Of a stretch of DNA of 47,612 nucleotides, positions 16,562 to 25,880 are shown piece by piece; position 1 is the first letter of the stretch; every line of letters starts with the position of its first letter. A program made the translations under genes and the position numbers. Where the stretch lies: the NCBI GenBank assembly GCA_017941505.1, contig JAGAWH010000129.1:1-47612 (forward strand), read 5' to 3'. Source of the DNA: Faecalicoccus sp. Its GTDB lineage: Bacteria > Bacillota_I > Bacilli_A > Erysipelotrichales > Erysipelotrichaceae. A model generated the notes under the pieces. The model searched no databases, was not told the DNA's origin, and saw only the letters and a program-made list of their open reading frames with translations.

Positions 16562-17746
16562 AGCGAAATAAATTCTTTTGCTGGTAATGTTCTTAATTTT
16601 CAATAAAGCCTTTACGATTTCACTTTTCTGTGAAATAGGAATTAATTCTTCTTTTCGATCCAGAATCCAAATGGTTTCCTGATTTTCTTCATAAGGAAGG
16701 TATGCCGATGACTGGCCGTATTCTTCATAATAATAGTATTCTAAATCCAATCCAGCCTTTTGAAGTTGATTCTTAATCATCTGCTCTTCATATTCTCTTG
16801 GATCTTCAATCCATCCAAAAAGATGACGGTCTAAAATACGTCCGGCAAAATCTTGAATCAAAGAATCTTTATGAAATAAAGCTTCCTGGAATCCATAGAT
16901 CATGCGATTTTCGTCCATCAATATAAATTCAGGAATGGATAAGCCGGTAAATAAACATTCAAAGACCGGAATCGGATCGGTTTGACGAATTTGGGCATAT
17001 CGCTTAAAGAACAAGCGGATCAATAGTTCAAAAGATGCTGCATCCGGATGTAAATATACCTGCCAATACATATGGTATCTGGCCATAATATAATCTTCTA
17101 CGCTGTGCATGCCGCTTTCCTTCATACATAACTTATCGTCCTTGACACGCATTGTTCTTAAAATACGCTCCAGATCAAATGTGCCGTAGCTGGTTCCTGT
17201 CTCATAAGCATCTCTTAATAAATAATCCATACGGTCGGCATCGAGCTGTGAGCTGATCATTTGATTTAATACTTCTTTAGGATGTCTATGTTCAATAATT
17301 GCCACAATTCTTTCCGGAAGATTTTTATCCGCTTTCACAAGCGCTTTATGAACTTCTGTACCTGGATCAAGTATTAATGCGGTAGTCATCTTTTCATGAT
17401 GGATATGGGACAAATTTTCAAAAAAGTGGGAATAAGGACCATGTCCGATATCATGTAAAAGAGCAGCACACATTACTTGAATCTTTTCGCTTTCGGATAA
17501 GTAATGATCAATCGATTCAATTTCAGTCACCATTCTTCGAACAATTTCATATACGCCTAAGGAATGCGAAAATCGTGAGTGCTCTGCCGTATGATACACC
17601 TGGAAGTTTCCTCCAAGTTGATGAATACGATGCAGTCTTTGAAATTCTCTGGCATTTAAACAGTCCCAAATCACCTGATATTCAATATGAATATATCCGT
17701 GAATCGGGTCTCTTAATACCTTTACTTCATCTGTTCTGTTAAACAT
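16553..17746 (-). CDS. HD-domain phosphohydrolase (YwfO / dNTPase-like)
   Basis: 397 aa metal-dependent phosphohydrolase of the HD superfamily, closest by pattern to the Bacillus YwfO and dGTPase-like group. Visible: LRDPIHGYIHIE, EFQRLHRIHQLG, HSRFSHSLG (His61), LLHDIGHGPYSHFFE (HD at 98-99) and QLDADRMDYLLRD. These give the four metal ligands H...HD...D. Start: the frame opens at GTG 17752, but GAGGAG is correctly spaced for ATG 17746. It overlaps the upstream Nudix gene by 25 bases. The substrate (dNTP or other nucleotide) is inference from the family. Confidence 0.9.
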   Translation of the reverse strand: MFNRTDEVKVLRDPIHGYIHIEYQVIWDCLNAREFQRLHRIHQLGGNFQVYHTAEHSRFSHSLGVYEIVRRMVTEIESIDHYLSESEKIQVMCAALLHDIGHGPYSHFFENLSHIHHEKMTTALILDPGTEVHKALVKADKNLPERIVAIIEHRHPKEVLNQMISSQLDADRMDYLLRDAYETGTSYGTFDLERILRTMRVKDDKLCMKESGMHSVEDYIMARYHMYWQVYLHPDAASFELLIRLFFKRYAQIRQTDPIPVFECLFTGLSIPEFILMDENRMIYGFQEALFHKDSLIQDFAGRILDRHLFGWIEDPREYEEQMIKNQLQKAGLDLEYYYYEEYGQSSAYLPYEENQETIWILDRKEELIPISQKSEIVKALLKIKNITSKRIYFAKI

Positions 17747-18126
17747 TGCCACTCCTCTTTTAAGGCAAGAACAAGCTGTCTGTCTGCTTCAAAAAAATCA
17801 TAATCATAAATATGATCCGGAGTTGTCCAGACATATTGGGAATGTACATTTAAAATGGTTGGCTTTTGATCACAGGTACATGTAAAGCATGTTAATAATA
17901 TTTTCTGTCCATCCTGAAAGTCTTCGGATTGACGGAAATATTTCACATTTTTTAAATCAATGCAGCACTCTTCCTTCCACTCCCGGATTAAGGCTTCTTC
18001 TCTTGTCTCGCCTTTTTCCACCTTACCTCCGGGAAATTCGAACTTACCTTTGGCAGAGCCGTACTTTCTTTGGGCAATCATGATCTGTCCGTCTTTGATC
18101 AAAGCTCCGCATACTACATCAAGCAT
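17722..18126 (-). CDS. Nudix hydrolase (MutT-like)
   Basis: 134 aa Nudix protein, probably an 8-oxo-dGTP or other nucleoside-triphosphate pyrophosphohydrolase. The Nudix box runs from Gly34 (GGKVEKGETREEALIREW then KEECCI, to residue 56), with the catalytic REWKEE intact. The position that is usually Gly in REUXEEXGU is Cys55 here. FEFPGGK and a C-terminal aromatic-rich region fit the MutT/CTP-pyrophosphohydrolase subgroup. The ATG lies inside the tail of the upstream S4 gene (8-base overlap), with GGAGG upstream: translational coupling. Confidence 0.9.
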   Translation of the reverse strand: MLDVVCGALIKDGQIMIAQRKYGSAKGKFEFPGGKVEKGETREEALIREWKEECCIDLKNVKYFRQSEDFQDGQKILLTCFTCTCDQKPTILNVHSQYVWTTPDHIYDYDFFEADRQLVLALKEEWQCLTEQMK

Positions 18127-18388
18127 CTTCTTCCTCCAGTTTTTCTTCTTTTATGATTTCAAAAAGAAGCTGTGCATTCTGTTTGGATACCTGTTTTTGA
18201 ATATCCAGTACTCTGACTTCTAGAAGTCTGTATCCAAAACGAATTTCAATGGTATCACCGACTTCTATTTCCGTGCTGGGCTTGGCGATACGTCCGTTTA
18301 CCTTGATTCTTTGTTGGAGGGCCAGTTCCTTGGCTGCTTCTCTTCGCTTCAGAATACGGGATGTTTTTAAATACTTATCGAGTCTCAT
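18119..18388 (-). CDS. rqcP: S4-domain RNA-binding protein, RqcP/Hsp15-like
   Basis: 89 aa S4 domain (MRLDKYLKTSRILKRREAAKELALQQRIKVNGR...) with an acidic C-terminal tail (EEKLEEEDA). RqcP (YabO in Bacillus) acts with RqcH at the 50S subunit to add alanine tails to stalled nascent chains. Size and position just after mfd match yabO. Its ATG overlaps the mfd stop as ATGA. The rqcP call rests on size and synteny; the alternative is a generic heat-shock Hsp15-type S4 protein. Confidence 0.87.
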   Translation of the reverse strand: MRLDKYLKTSRILKRREAAKELALQQRIKVNGRIAKPSTEIEVGDTIEIRFGYRLLEVRVLDIQKQVSKQNAQLLFEIIKEEKLEEEDA

Positions 18389-21300
18389 AAAAATTTCTCC
18401 TGTAATACATCTACTACTTTTACTAACAGGTCTTCATATTTTTTGTTCTGTTTCGGAATTGTGATCGTAATTTTACCTTTAATTAATTTCAAAAGAATCA
18501 TCCGGGATATTTTGGTAATCTCATTAAACAATTTTTCACCGTTGCAGTTTTGCGAGAACGAAGGACTCATTTCAATGATAATTTGATTCATCGTTTCATG
18601 AACGTTGTCTACTTCTGCTTTATTGGCAAATATATCCACTTTCCTTTGATTAAATAACTGCTGAATCGGAAGCGGGATTCTTCCGAATAAATCCTCAACC
18701 CGGTTTTTATACTTCATTATATCTTCTTCGGAATTTAATGATTTAATTTCCTGATAGAGAGCTAATTTATCACCATCGTTGTCCGTAAATTTCGCCGGTA
18801 TATAACCACTCATGGAAACAGCTGCCTTCTTTTCTTCTTTCTTTTCCGGAATTGCTTCCCCTTTCTTGCGGGCAATGGCCTCACTTAAAAGATCGAGATA
18901 CATATCAAGACCAACCTGATCAATAAATCCGGACTGCTGAGGACCTAATAAATCACCGGCACCGCGAATGGTTAAATCGCGCATGGCAATTTTATAGCCA
19001 CTTCCTAACTGCGTAAATTCTTTAATGGATTTCAATCGCTTTTCAGCAGCTTCGGTTAACTCCTTATTCGGTTCAATCATTAAATAACAATATCCGATAC
19101 GATTCCGCCGTCCGACACGTCCGCGAATCTGATATAGCTGAGATAAGCCGAAATGATCGGCATCTTCAATAATCATCGTATTCGCATTGGCGATATCCAA
19201 TCCGATTTCAATGATTGTCGTACATACCAGAATCTGATATTTTCCCTCGGCAAATGCCAACATCGTATCTTCTACTTCTTCTTTGGACATCCTTCCATGT
19301 GCTACCGCAACACTGGCATTCGGAAAATCTTTGGCTAGCTTGGATGCAACCGAATAAATATTTGCGATTTTATTGTATAAGTAGAATACCTGTCCGTTTC
19401 TTCCGAGTTCCCTTTCGATCACATCATTAATAATATTGCCGCGTCTTTCCATAACATATGTCTGGATAGGATGACGCTGGGCAGGGGGCGTATTCAATTG
19501 GGATATCGTTCGTATTCCAATCAAAGACATCTGTAATGTTCTAGGGATTGGTGTAGCACTTAAGGACAACACATCAATCTTATTGGATAATTCCTTAATT
19601 CTTTCTTTATGCTCCACCCCAAAGCGATGTTCTTCATCAATAATCAAAAATCCCAGATCCTTATATTTAAATGTCTTATTCAATAACTTATGCGTTCCGA
19701 TAATGATATCAATCTTACCTTCCTGCAGTCTTTTTTTTATTTCCTTGATTTTTTTATCCGGTACAAATCGATTCACAAGCTCAACGTTGGCACCGGTATA
19801 TTCAAATCGATCCGATACCGTTTTATAATGCTGCATCGATAAAATTGTGGTAGGACATAAGAAAGCTACCTGTTTACCGGCTGACAATGCCTTAAAGGCA
19901 CAGCGCATCGCAACCTCGGTTTTTCCAAAACCGACATCCCCGCATAAAAGATGATCCATCGGTTTCGACTTTTCCATTTCATCTTTAATTTCACGGGTTG
20001 CCTTGATTTGATCGGGCGTCGGTTCAAATTCACATGCTTCATCAAATTCAACTTGAAGCGCATCATCTTCAGGAAACGCAAAACCGATATCTTCATTTCT
20101 AACGGCATAAAGATCAATCAATCTCTCGGCAATCTCTTCTACTTTCTGGCTTACCTTTTCCTTGGTCTTCTGCCATGCGTTAGAGCCGATTTTTGAAAGC
20201 TTGACCCCGGCACCTTCTTTAGAAATATATTTACGGATTCTCTGGAATTGAGATAAAGGAATAAATACGGAATCGTTTCCGCTGTATGCGACATGCAGAT
20301 AATCCATCATTTTTCCATTATTATTTCTGGTGACGATGCCTAAATACTGCCCAATTCCGTACTTAACATGCACAATATAGTCATTTTTCTCCAATTCCAT
20401 GACGTTTTCAATAATCTGGGCATCTTTAAACTGCTTATGATAACGAACAGATTCTACCGCTTTCGTAAATAATTCTTTATCGGTGTAGACAGCTATATCC
20501 TTATATACAAAGCCTTCGTAGAAATCCGCATCGATATATGTAAAGTCAGGTAAATTTCGATAAGAAAGAACTTCATTTACTTTCTTTTTCTGTTCTGAAT
20601 TTAAGGCGAGATATATCTTTTCTCCACTCATTGCCTCCAATTGATTCAATAAAGGAAGGCGTGCTTTTTCAAGTGGATAAATATCCGACATCACCGGATG
20701 TTCCATATCTAAAAATTGATGAAAATTAATACATTTCGTTTTCTTTTTCATCACATTTAAATCGTTATAGATGATATAGCGCGGCAAAGCCATATGATCC
20801 TGCACTTTTTCCTGAATAAAGGAAATATTTTCCTCGGTAATTTTCTTATACTGCCTTTCAATTTCTTCAATAGGAGAAAAGATCACAATACCATCGACAT
20901 AATCAACGATAGATTCTCCTTTACAATAGGAAAAATAGCTGTACAAATGGGGCTGACCGTCGTAATTATCAAGAGCTCTTAGATCTGCTTCTACATAATC
21001 GGTTAATAATTCGGCTTCTTCGTCACGTAATTTCGATACTTCTTTTTCTAAACTTTTGGATACTTCTTCCTTAATTTTTTCGATTTGTGCATCCGTAAAC
21101 AATAAATCCGTAACCGGAGCAATATCAATCGAATCAATTGTCTTGATTGTTCTCTGTGTAGTCTCATCGAAAAAGCGGATGGATTCTATTTCCGTATCAA
21201 AAAATTCGATTCGCACAGGATGTTCATATTCTAAGGAATAGATATCAACGATGCCTCCGCGGCTGGCAAAGGTTCCCGGACGATCTACATAATTGATGCG

Positions 21301-21771
21301 GGAATATCCCATACGGTTCAACTGTTTTCGAAGTTTCTCCATTCCAAATTCATCATCTACTTCTAAATGAAGACAATATTCTTTAAATAGTTCTTTATCC
21401 GGTAAATAACGGATAAAGGATGCCAGATTACAAATGATCAATCTTGGCTTTTCATCTTTGACAAGCTGCGTCAAAGAATAAATAAATTCGTTTTTATCTT
21501 CCGGGGAATAAGCCAGGGACTGCACTCTTAAACTTTCTTCCATGACAAAAAGCAGCACATCATCAACTAACCCGGCTAATCGTTGATATAATTGCTGCGC
21601 TTGATAGCGATTCCTTTTGACAATAATTCTGGTTTTGTGATCTATTTCAAAAGCGGAAGCTAAACATAAGGCTTCCTCCATATCAAATAGATTTCCCACC
21701 CTGTTGGTGTTGTTTAATATTTGCTGGACAACACTGTTTTCAGAAATCTGACTTAAAATTTCATGTTTCAA
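18385..21771 (-). CDS. mfd: Transcription-repair coupling factor Mfd
   Basis: DNA translocase that removes stalled RNA polymerase and recruits UvrA. 1128 aa with the full domain order: UvrB-like N-terminal module (FASRGGIVDIYSLEYEHPVRIEFF, about 170-190), RNAP-interaction domain (NDYIVHVKYGIGQYLGI), RecG-like helicase with Walker A GDVGFGKT, DEEH box IIDEEHRFGVEH and motif VI (QIRGRVGR), then the C-terminal TRCF domain. Start is TTG at 21771 with AGGTGA close upstream; the nearby ATG is out of frame. It begins 14 bases after pth ends. Confidence 0.97.
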   Translation of the reverse strand: MKHEILSQISENSVVQQILNNTNRVGNLFDMEEALCLASAFEIDHKTRIIVKRNRYQAQQLYQRLAGLVDDVLLFVMEESLRVQSLAYSPEDKNEFIYSLTQLVKDEKPRLIICNLASFIRYLPDKELFKEYCLHLEVDDEFGMEKLRKQLNRMGYSRINYVDRPGTFASRGGIVDIYSLEYEHPVRIEFFDTEIESIRFFDETTQRTIKTIDSIDIAPVTDLLFTDAQIEKIKEEVSKSLEKEVSKLRDEEAELLTDYVEADLRALDNYDGQPHLYSYFSYCKGESIVDYVDGIVIFSPIEEIERQYKKITEENISFIQEKVQDHMALPRYIIYNDLNVMKKKTKCINFHQFLDMEHPVMSDIYPLEKARLPLLNQLEAMSGEKIYLALNSEQKKKVNEVLSYRNLPDFTYIDADFYEGFVYKDIAVYTDKELFTKAVESVRYHKQFKDAQIIENVMELEKNDYIVHVKYGIGQYLGIVTRNNNGKMMDYLHVAYSGNDSVFIPLSQFQRIRKYISKEGAGVKLSKIGSNAWQKTKEKVSQKVEEIAERLIDLYAVRNEDIGFAFPEDDALQVEFDEACEFEPTPDQIKATREIKDEMEKSKPMDHLLCGDVGFGKTEVAMRCAFKALSAGKQVAFLCPTTILSMQHYKTVSDRFEYTGANVELVNRFVPDKKIKEIKKRLQEGKIDIIIGTHKLLNKTFKYKDLGFLIIDEEHRFGVEHKERIKELSNKIDVLSLSATPIPRTLQMSLIGIRTISQLNTPPAQRHPIQTYVMERRGNIINDVIERELGRNGQVFYLYNKIANIYSVASKLAKDFPNASVAVAHGRMSKEEVEDTMLAFAEGKYQILVCTTIIEIGLDIANANTMIIEDADHFGLSQLYQIRGRVGRRNRIGYCYLMIEPNKELTEAAEKRLKSIKEFTQLGSGYKIAMRDLTIRGAGDLLGPQQSGFIDQVGLDMYLDLLSEAIARKKGEAIPEKKEEKKAAVSMSGYIPAKFTDNDGDKLALYQEIKSLNSEEDIMKYKNRVEDLFGRIPLPIQQLFNQRKVDIFANKAEVDNVHETMNQIIIEMSPSFSQNCNGEKLFNEITKISRMILLKLIKGKITITIPKQNKKYEDLLVKVVDVLQEKFL

Positions 21772-21785
21772 ACAATCACCTGCTT

Positions 21786-22346
21786 TTATTTTTTATTGTA
21801 TCGATTCATGGAAGCAGAAAAAGGATTTGTGATAGAGAATTTAGCTGCCGCTGCAGCATTTTCTATCGCTTTATTTAATTCTTCCATTTCCTCATCTTTG
21901 AATTTGGATAACACCCAGTCGATCATATCGATTTGCGAATCTTTTCCGATACCGACTCTTATTCTTGAAAATTCCTGGGTAAACACGCATTGAATGATGC
22001 TTTTCATTCCGTTATGTCCCCCGGCGCTTCCTTTTTCTCTGAGTCGTATTCTTCCGACAGGAAGATCCACATCGTCATAAATAATAATCAGATCTTCCGG
22101 GGAAGCTTTATAAAAATCCATGCACTGCCGAATCGCAAACCCGCTGTTATTCATATACGTTAATGGCTTTAATAAAATCACATCTTCTTCCTTAACTTTC
22201 GTCTTTACAAAGGAAGCGGAAAACTTTTCCTGCGTAAATGATACTTTTAATTCTTCCGCAAGCTTATCAATGACCATAAATCCCGCGTTATGACGAGTCT
22301 TTTCATATTTGAGACCCGGATTGCCTAACCCTGCAATAATTTTCAT
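21786..22346 (-). CDS. pth: Peptidyl-tRNA hydrolase
   Basis: Releases peptides from peptidyl-tRNA that has dropped off ribosomes. IAGLGNPGLKYEKTRHNAGF carries the key Asn9 and catalytic His19; LLKPLTYMNNSG, IIYDDVDLPVG and GGHNGMKSI complete the active site. 186 aa, standard. GGGGA precedes the ATG. It lies 32 bases beyond the jag terminator and upstream of mfd, as in Bacillus, and probably starts the pth-mfd-rqcP-Nudix-HD run. Confidence 0.97.
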   Translation of the reverse strand: MKIIAGLGNPGLKYEKTRHNAGFMVIDKLAEELKVSFTQEKFSASFVKTKVKEEDVILLKPLTYMNNSGFAIRQCMDFYKASPEDLIIIYDDVDLPVGRIRLREKGSAGGHNGMKSIIQCVFTQEFSRIRVGIGKDSQIDMIDWVLSKFKDEEMEELNKAIENAAAAAKFSITNPFSASMNRYNKK

Positions 22347-22374
22347 AATTCGACTTCCCCTTTCCGTATTGATG

Positions 22375-22398
22375 AAAAAAACGGGAACGATCCCGTTT
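22375..22398 (-). terminator. Intrinsic terminator of rnpA-yidC-jag
   Basis: AAACGGGA / TCCCGTTT (8 bp, 4-nt loop, 22379-22398) with a following T-run on the minus strand. The stem includes the jag stop codon. Confidence 0.85.
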
Positions 22399-23017
22399 AT
22401 TCTTTTCCCGGTGAATATAAGATGTGAAGACGTCTGCCTTCTCCTTCACCTTCACTTTTTGTGGTGATATCTGACATATTGGATAATGCGTTATGAATTG
22501 CCTTACGCTCATCTGCCGGCATCGGATCTAATACGGCATCTACTTTCGTTCTGCGTACATCCTTTGCGACACGTACTGCCATTCTTGTGATTTTTTCGTA
22601 ACGATCCTGCTTATAACCATTTACATCAATTAAAACACCTACGCGCTTTTTGAACTGCGCACTGACAGCTGCCTTCACAAGACGATTGAAAGACTGTAAT
22701 GATTTACCGCCTTTACCGATAATGATGGCATTATTGGAAGTATCTACCGTAACACGATAGAATCCATTGTCGTTTTCAATTTCTACATGACCGTCTAAAT
22801 CCGCATTGTCAAAATATGTTTGAATATAATTAACGATAAATGCTTCTACATCTTTCTCACAATATGCTTCAATCTCAACTGATTTACCCATTCCTAAAAA
22901 TCCTGCTTTTTCTTCAGTGATTGTGTAATGGATCTCATCTGCAGTAACACCCTTATCTGCAGCTGCTTTTCCTAAAGCATCTTCCAGAGTTTTCCCGATA
23001 TATTTTTTAAATTCCAT
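22397..23017 (-). CDS. jag: Jag/KhpB RNA-binding protein (SpoIIIJ-associated)
   Basis: 206 aa: N-terminal Jag domain (MEFKKYIGKTLEDALGKAA), GFLGMGK, a KH-II domain with IIGKGGKSLQSFNRL (about 110-125), and an R3H domain (MPADERKAIHNALSNM, R and H spaced as in the family). It binds RNA and in other Gram-positives affects cell elongation and division. Directly downstream of yidC (9-base gap), the conserved arrangement. Confidence 0.95.
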   Translation of the reverse strand: MEFKKYIGKTLEDALGKAAADKGVTADEIHYTITEEKAGFLGMGKSVEIEAYCEKDVEAFIVNYIQTYFDNADLDGHVEIENDNGFYRVTVDTSNNAIIIGKGGKSLQSFNRLVKAAVSAQFKKRVGVLIDVNGYKQDRYEKITRMAVRVAKDVRRTKVDAVLDPMPADERKAIHNALSNMSDITTKSEGEGEGRRLHILYSPGKE

Positions 23018-23026
23018 ATTTATTCC

Positions 23027-24022
23027 CTATTTTTCTTCTTTTTTCATCATTTTATGAATGACAATCGATTTAATCAAGTTGATTAGTGAAGACACAAGCC
23101 AATAGAAAGACATCGCAATCGGCCATGACAGATATAAGAAAGAAATCATACCTGTTGAAAATAACATGGTCATAACCATTGAATTCTGCGTATTTCCGCC
23201 GGATGACTTGTAATCTTTACGCTTTTCGTGAGAATGTTTACGCTCCCACCAGTTCATAACCTGCGGAGCTAACATAGACAAGAAAGACAGAATAACCATG
23301 GAAATATAAATTACCATATACGGAACATTTCCTGTCGCAAAACCGCTTGCCGGTGTTCCATCGAATTTGATTCCCATAAAATTACCGGTAAGTACTGCAG
23401 CCGAGCGCATCGTCGCATAATACATACCCATCATAATCGGTAACTGTAAGAACATTACCGCAATGGAACCAAATGGATGAATATCATATTTCTTATAGAG
23501 CGCCTGCGTTTCGTTATACATTTTCATGCGGGACTGGTCATCGTCTCTACCGGAATATTTATCCTGGATTTTTTGAAGTTCAGGCTGAATTTCCTGCATC
23601 TTCTGTGAACCCATCTGCGATTTTCTCGTAATTAAGAATACCAGCGTCTGAATTAAAATAGTTGTGATGATGATACCCCATCCGGCATCGGTCATAGCGG
23701 AGATTTTATTGATCAATTGAGCTAACGGCCATACAATTAATCCTTCAAACCATCCGTTTTTCCAGGCAGAACCGTAAGATGTAGCTTTGATTTCAATTAA
23801 ATCATCATCTTTTAATTTCGCGTATTCTTTCTTTAAATCTTCATCATCGATATCCGTTGTATTTACTTTGGACTTTTCAATTTTGAAATCTTCTGCAGCA
23901 ATAATTGAAGTGACCTTTGTCTTTCCGTCTGATCCTTTTGGATTAGAACATGCAGTACATGTTAATAATACAAAAAGGCAGACAAGAATGATCTTTGATT
24001 TCTCCTTAAAAAAACTAATCAT
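23027..24022 (-). CDS. yidC: Membrane protein insertase YidC (Oxa1/SpoIIIJ family)
   Basis: Inserts and folds membrane proteins with or without Sec. 331 aa: lipoprotein-type signal peptide with candidate lipid Cys25 (LLTCTAC), an extracytoplasmic stretch, then five membrane segments including GIIITTILIQTLVFLITRKS, whose Arg is the conserved hydrophilic-groove residue. The tail KSIVIHKMMKKEEK is basic. It overlaps rnpA by 8 bases. Only one YidC is seen in the window. Confidence 0.96.
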   Translation of the reverse strand: MISFFKEKSKIILVCLFVLLTCTACSNPKGSDGKTKVTSIIAAEDFKIEKSKVNTTDIDDEDLKKEYAKLKDDDLIEIKATSYGSAWKNGWFEGLIVWPLAQLINKISAMTDAGWGIIITTILIQTLVFLITRKSQMGSQKMQEIQPELQKIQDKYSGRDDDQSRMKMYNETQALYKKYDIHPFGSIAVMFLQLPIMMGMYYATMRSAAVLTGNFMGIKFDGTPASGFATGNVPYMVIYISMVILSFLSMLAPQVMNWWERKHSHEKRKDYKSSGGNTQNSMVMTMLFSTGMISFLYLSWPIAMSFYWLVSSLINLIKSIVIHKMMKKEEK

Positions 24023-24380
24023 TTTTAACCCTCTTATCTTCCTGTTTACGGAATTTATATTCCATCCTTCTCTTGCAGTCTGCTAATTCCTTTAAATTCT
24101 CGTTATATGTATGTCTATGGTATAAAGGACGTACAATCACAATGGTATCGTATTCTTCTTCAAAAGTATAAAGAGAATCAATCATACTGCGTATTTGACG
24201 CTTCACTTTATTTCTTTGAACCGCGTTTCCTAATTTCTTTCCGACGCTGATTCCCACTCTTGCCTTCTCTTTACTTTTGGCTACAAAATAACAGACATAA
24301 GATTCCGATTTCACAAAATTCCTTTTTTGTATGATAGAAGAAAACTCATAATTCTTACAAACTCTAACTTCTTTTTTCAT
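24015..24380 (-). CDS. rnpA: Ribonuclease P protein component
   Basis: 121 aa basic protein that helps the RNase P RNA bind precursor tRNA. The RNR signature region is seen as KLGNAVQRNKVKRQIRSM, with RVGISVGKK ahead of it. It follows rpmH but is separated from it by an intrinsic terminator (24401-24426), and overlaps yidC by 8 bases. Confidence 0.95.
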   Translation of the reverse strand: MKKEVRVCKNYEFSSIIQKRNFVKSESYVCYFVAKSKEKARVGISVGKKLGNAVQRNKVKRQIRSMIDSLYTFEEEYDTIVIVRPLYHRHTYNENLKELADCKRRMEYKFRKQEDKRVKND

Positions 24381-24400
24381 GAAATTCCCCCTATCAATAC

Positions 24401-24426
24401 AAAAAAATCACCAGTTGCGGTGATTT
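24401..24426 (-). terminator. Terminator between rpmH and rnpA
   Basis: AAATCACC / GGTGATTT (8 bp, 6-nt loop, 24405-24426) then seven T on the minus strand, immediately after the rpmH stop. No separate promoter for rnpA was recognised in the 20 bases that follow, so rnpA-yidC-jag would rely on read-through. Confidence 0.82.
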
Positions 24427-24561
24427 CTATGCAGATAAAACCTTTCTGCCCTTAGCTCTTCTTCTAGAGAGAACTTTACGGCCACCAGCAGTTGCCATAC
24501 GAGCACGGAAACCATGAGTTTTCTGATGTTTTCTCTTACTTGGCTGATATGTTCTTTTCAT
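24427..24561 (-). CDS. rpmH: 50S ribosomal protein L34
   Basis: 44 aa, too short for a normal ORF list: [19 protein letters not shown] at the start, then [20 protein letters not shown] and KVLSA. A full-length, strongly basic L34. GAGGGG lies upstream of the ATG. It has the strongest promoter in this part of the window and is followed by a terminator, fitting high expression with attenuated transcription of rnpA. Confidence 0.98.
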   Translation of the reverse strand: MKRTYQPSKRKHQKTHGFRARMATAGGRKVLSRRRAKGRKVLSA

Positions 24562-24612
24562 ATGTTCGCACCCCTCAGTCTTTCCCTTATTTTCAAATAA
24601 GATTGCTTGAGT

Positions 24613-24641
24613 ATTATAACAATACTTGAATTTTTCGTCAA
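24613..24641 (-). promoter_or_regulatory. rpmH promoter
   Basis: TTGACG (24636-24641), 17-bp spacer, TATAAT (24613-24618) on the minus strand: near-consensus sigma-A. The -35 lies 4 bases or less from the stop codon of the Fem gene. A small inverted repeat (AGTATT / AATACT) overlaps the -10. Confidence 0.85.
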
Positions 24642-24644
24642 TAA

Positions 24645-25880
24645 TTAATCAGAAGAATTCCTCTTTTTTAACATTTCATAAGCCTTTTGGCTCGGTTTAA
24701 ACAACAATTTATTCACCGGTACATCAAATTCCCCGATAAATTCATTGATTGTAGGGTTGAAATTGTCCTTAAATTTTGTAAGACCGTCATCCAATGTACC
24801 TTCTACACCGCCCATATTGCTCCACAGGCATCCTCTTTCAAAGGCCCATTTAAAGTTTTCCACATATTCTTTATATTGCGGCATGAACTTCTTAAAGCGC
24901 TCATCCATACCCGCATACAACATTTCACAGGTCTTTCCGTATTTAATGCTTAAGATACCGGCAATGGCGATATCTTTATCCTCATCACCGAATTCCTTCA
25001 ACATTTCTGAAAATTCATCGATATCCTTGGAGACAGAACGCATCTGATCTTCCAGACGGCGAAGCTTTTTCTTCGCGTTTTCCGGTGTATTGGCCTGTTC
25101 TTTTTCAATTTCTTCCTTACGCTTTACAGCTTCATCATATAATCTTTTTAAATTACATTTGGCAAGGAAGATAACACCATCTTCCGGATACGTTTCCATT
25201 AATAATTTAAAGTAATCTTTATTTCTTAAGGCAACCTGTTTTCTTTCTTCGGTCAATTCTACCAAACGGCTGAATTCATCTACAAACTCAATGCCTCCGG
25301 CTTCGATTCGTACATTTCTTCTGTCGGCATCACGAATCAAACGCTTTGTGTGTTTCGGCATTTCATCTTCAATATTTTCAGATGCATATACATTGGATTG
25401 GAAACGCGGCTGAATCGTATCTTCGATCATCATCGTAAAGCCATGATGATGAGCTCCTGCCTTTTTAAAGATAGAAAGATATTCATCTGTATCCGGATAC
25501 ATATTGGCATTGGCGTCAGCTGTTTTATAATCGTTGACATGAATTGCCGGATCGAATTTAATAAACAGACACTTCCGCTTTTTTCCGATACGCACTAATT
25601 CCTTAAAATAATATTGAACCAGCTTCTGGTTTTTATAATCCATAATAGGACCGCGCGGAATATAAAACATCGTAAAGCCAAGCGGCAGATATCTGATCAA
25701 TACCAGACCTGTGGCAACCAATTCTTTCTTTTCATTATATATACCGGTATATAAGTGATCCCAGTTATTCTTAATTTCTGCCCATTCATAACTTTGAAGT
25801 AAATTACAGTATTCGTGATTCTTTACAAATTCTGTGTACTCATCTCTGTCAATATCTAACGCAAATGTATAACTGCTCAT
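24645..25880 (-). CDS. Fem-family aminoacyltransferase (peptidoglycan interpeptide bridge)
   Basis: 411 aa FemABX/MurM-type enzyme, expected to add an amino acid from aminoacyl-tRNA to the stem peptide of lipid II. Visible: [12 protein letters not shown] near the N-terminus, [35 protein letters not shown], and a long charged helical hairpin (about 255-310, coiled coil as in FemA) inserted before the second GNAT-like subdomain ([37 protein letters not shown]). GGAGGGGG precedes the ATG. Which amino acid is added is unknown. Its place between dnaA and rpmH is unusual. Confidence 0.92.
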   Translation of the reverse strand: MSSYTFALDIDRDEYTEFVKNHEYCNLLQSYEWAEIKNNWDHLYTGIYNEKKELVATGLVLIRYLPLGFTMFYIPRGPIMDYKNQKLVQYYFKELVRIGKKRKCLFIKFDPAIHVNDYKTADANANMYPDTDEYLSIFKKAGAHHHGFTMMIEDTIQPRFQSNVYASENIEDEMPKHTKRLIRDADRRNVRIEAGGIEFVDEFSRLVELTEERKQVALRNKDYFKLLMETYPEDGVIFLAKCNLKRLYDEAVKRKEEIEKEQANTPENAKKKLRRLEDQMRSVSKDIDEFSEMLKEFGDEDKDIAIAGILSIKYGKTCEMLYAGMDERFKKFMPQYKEYVENFKWAFERGCLWSNMGGVEGTLDDGLTKFKDNFNPTINEFIGEFDVPVNKLLFKPSQKAYEMLKKRNSSD

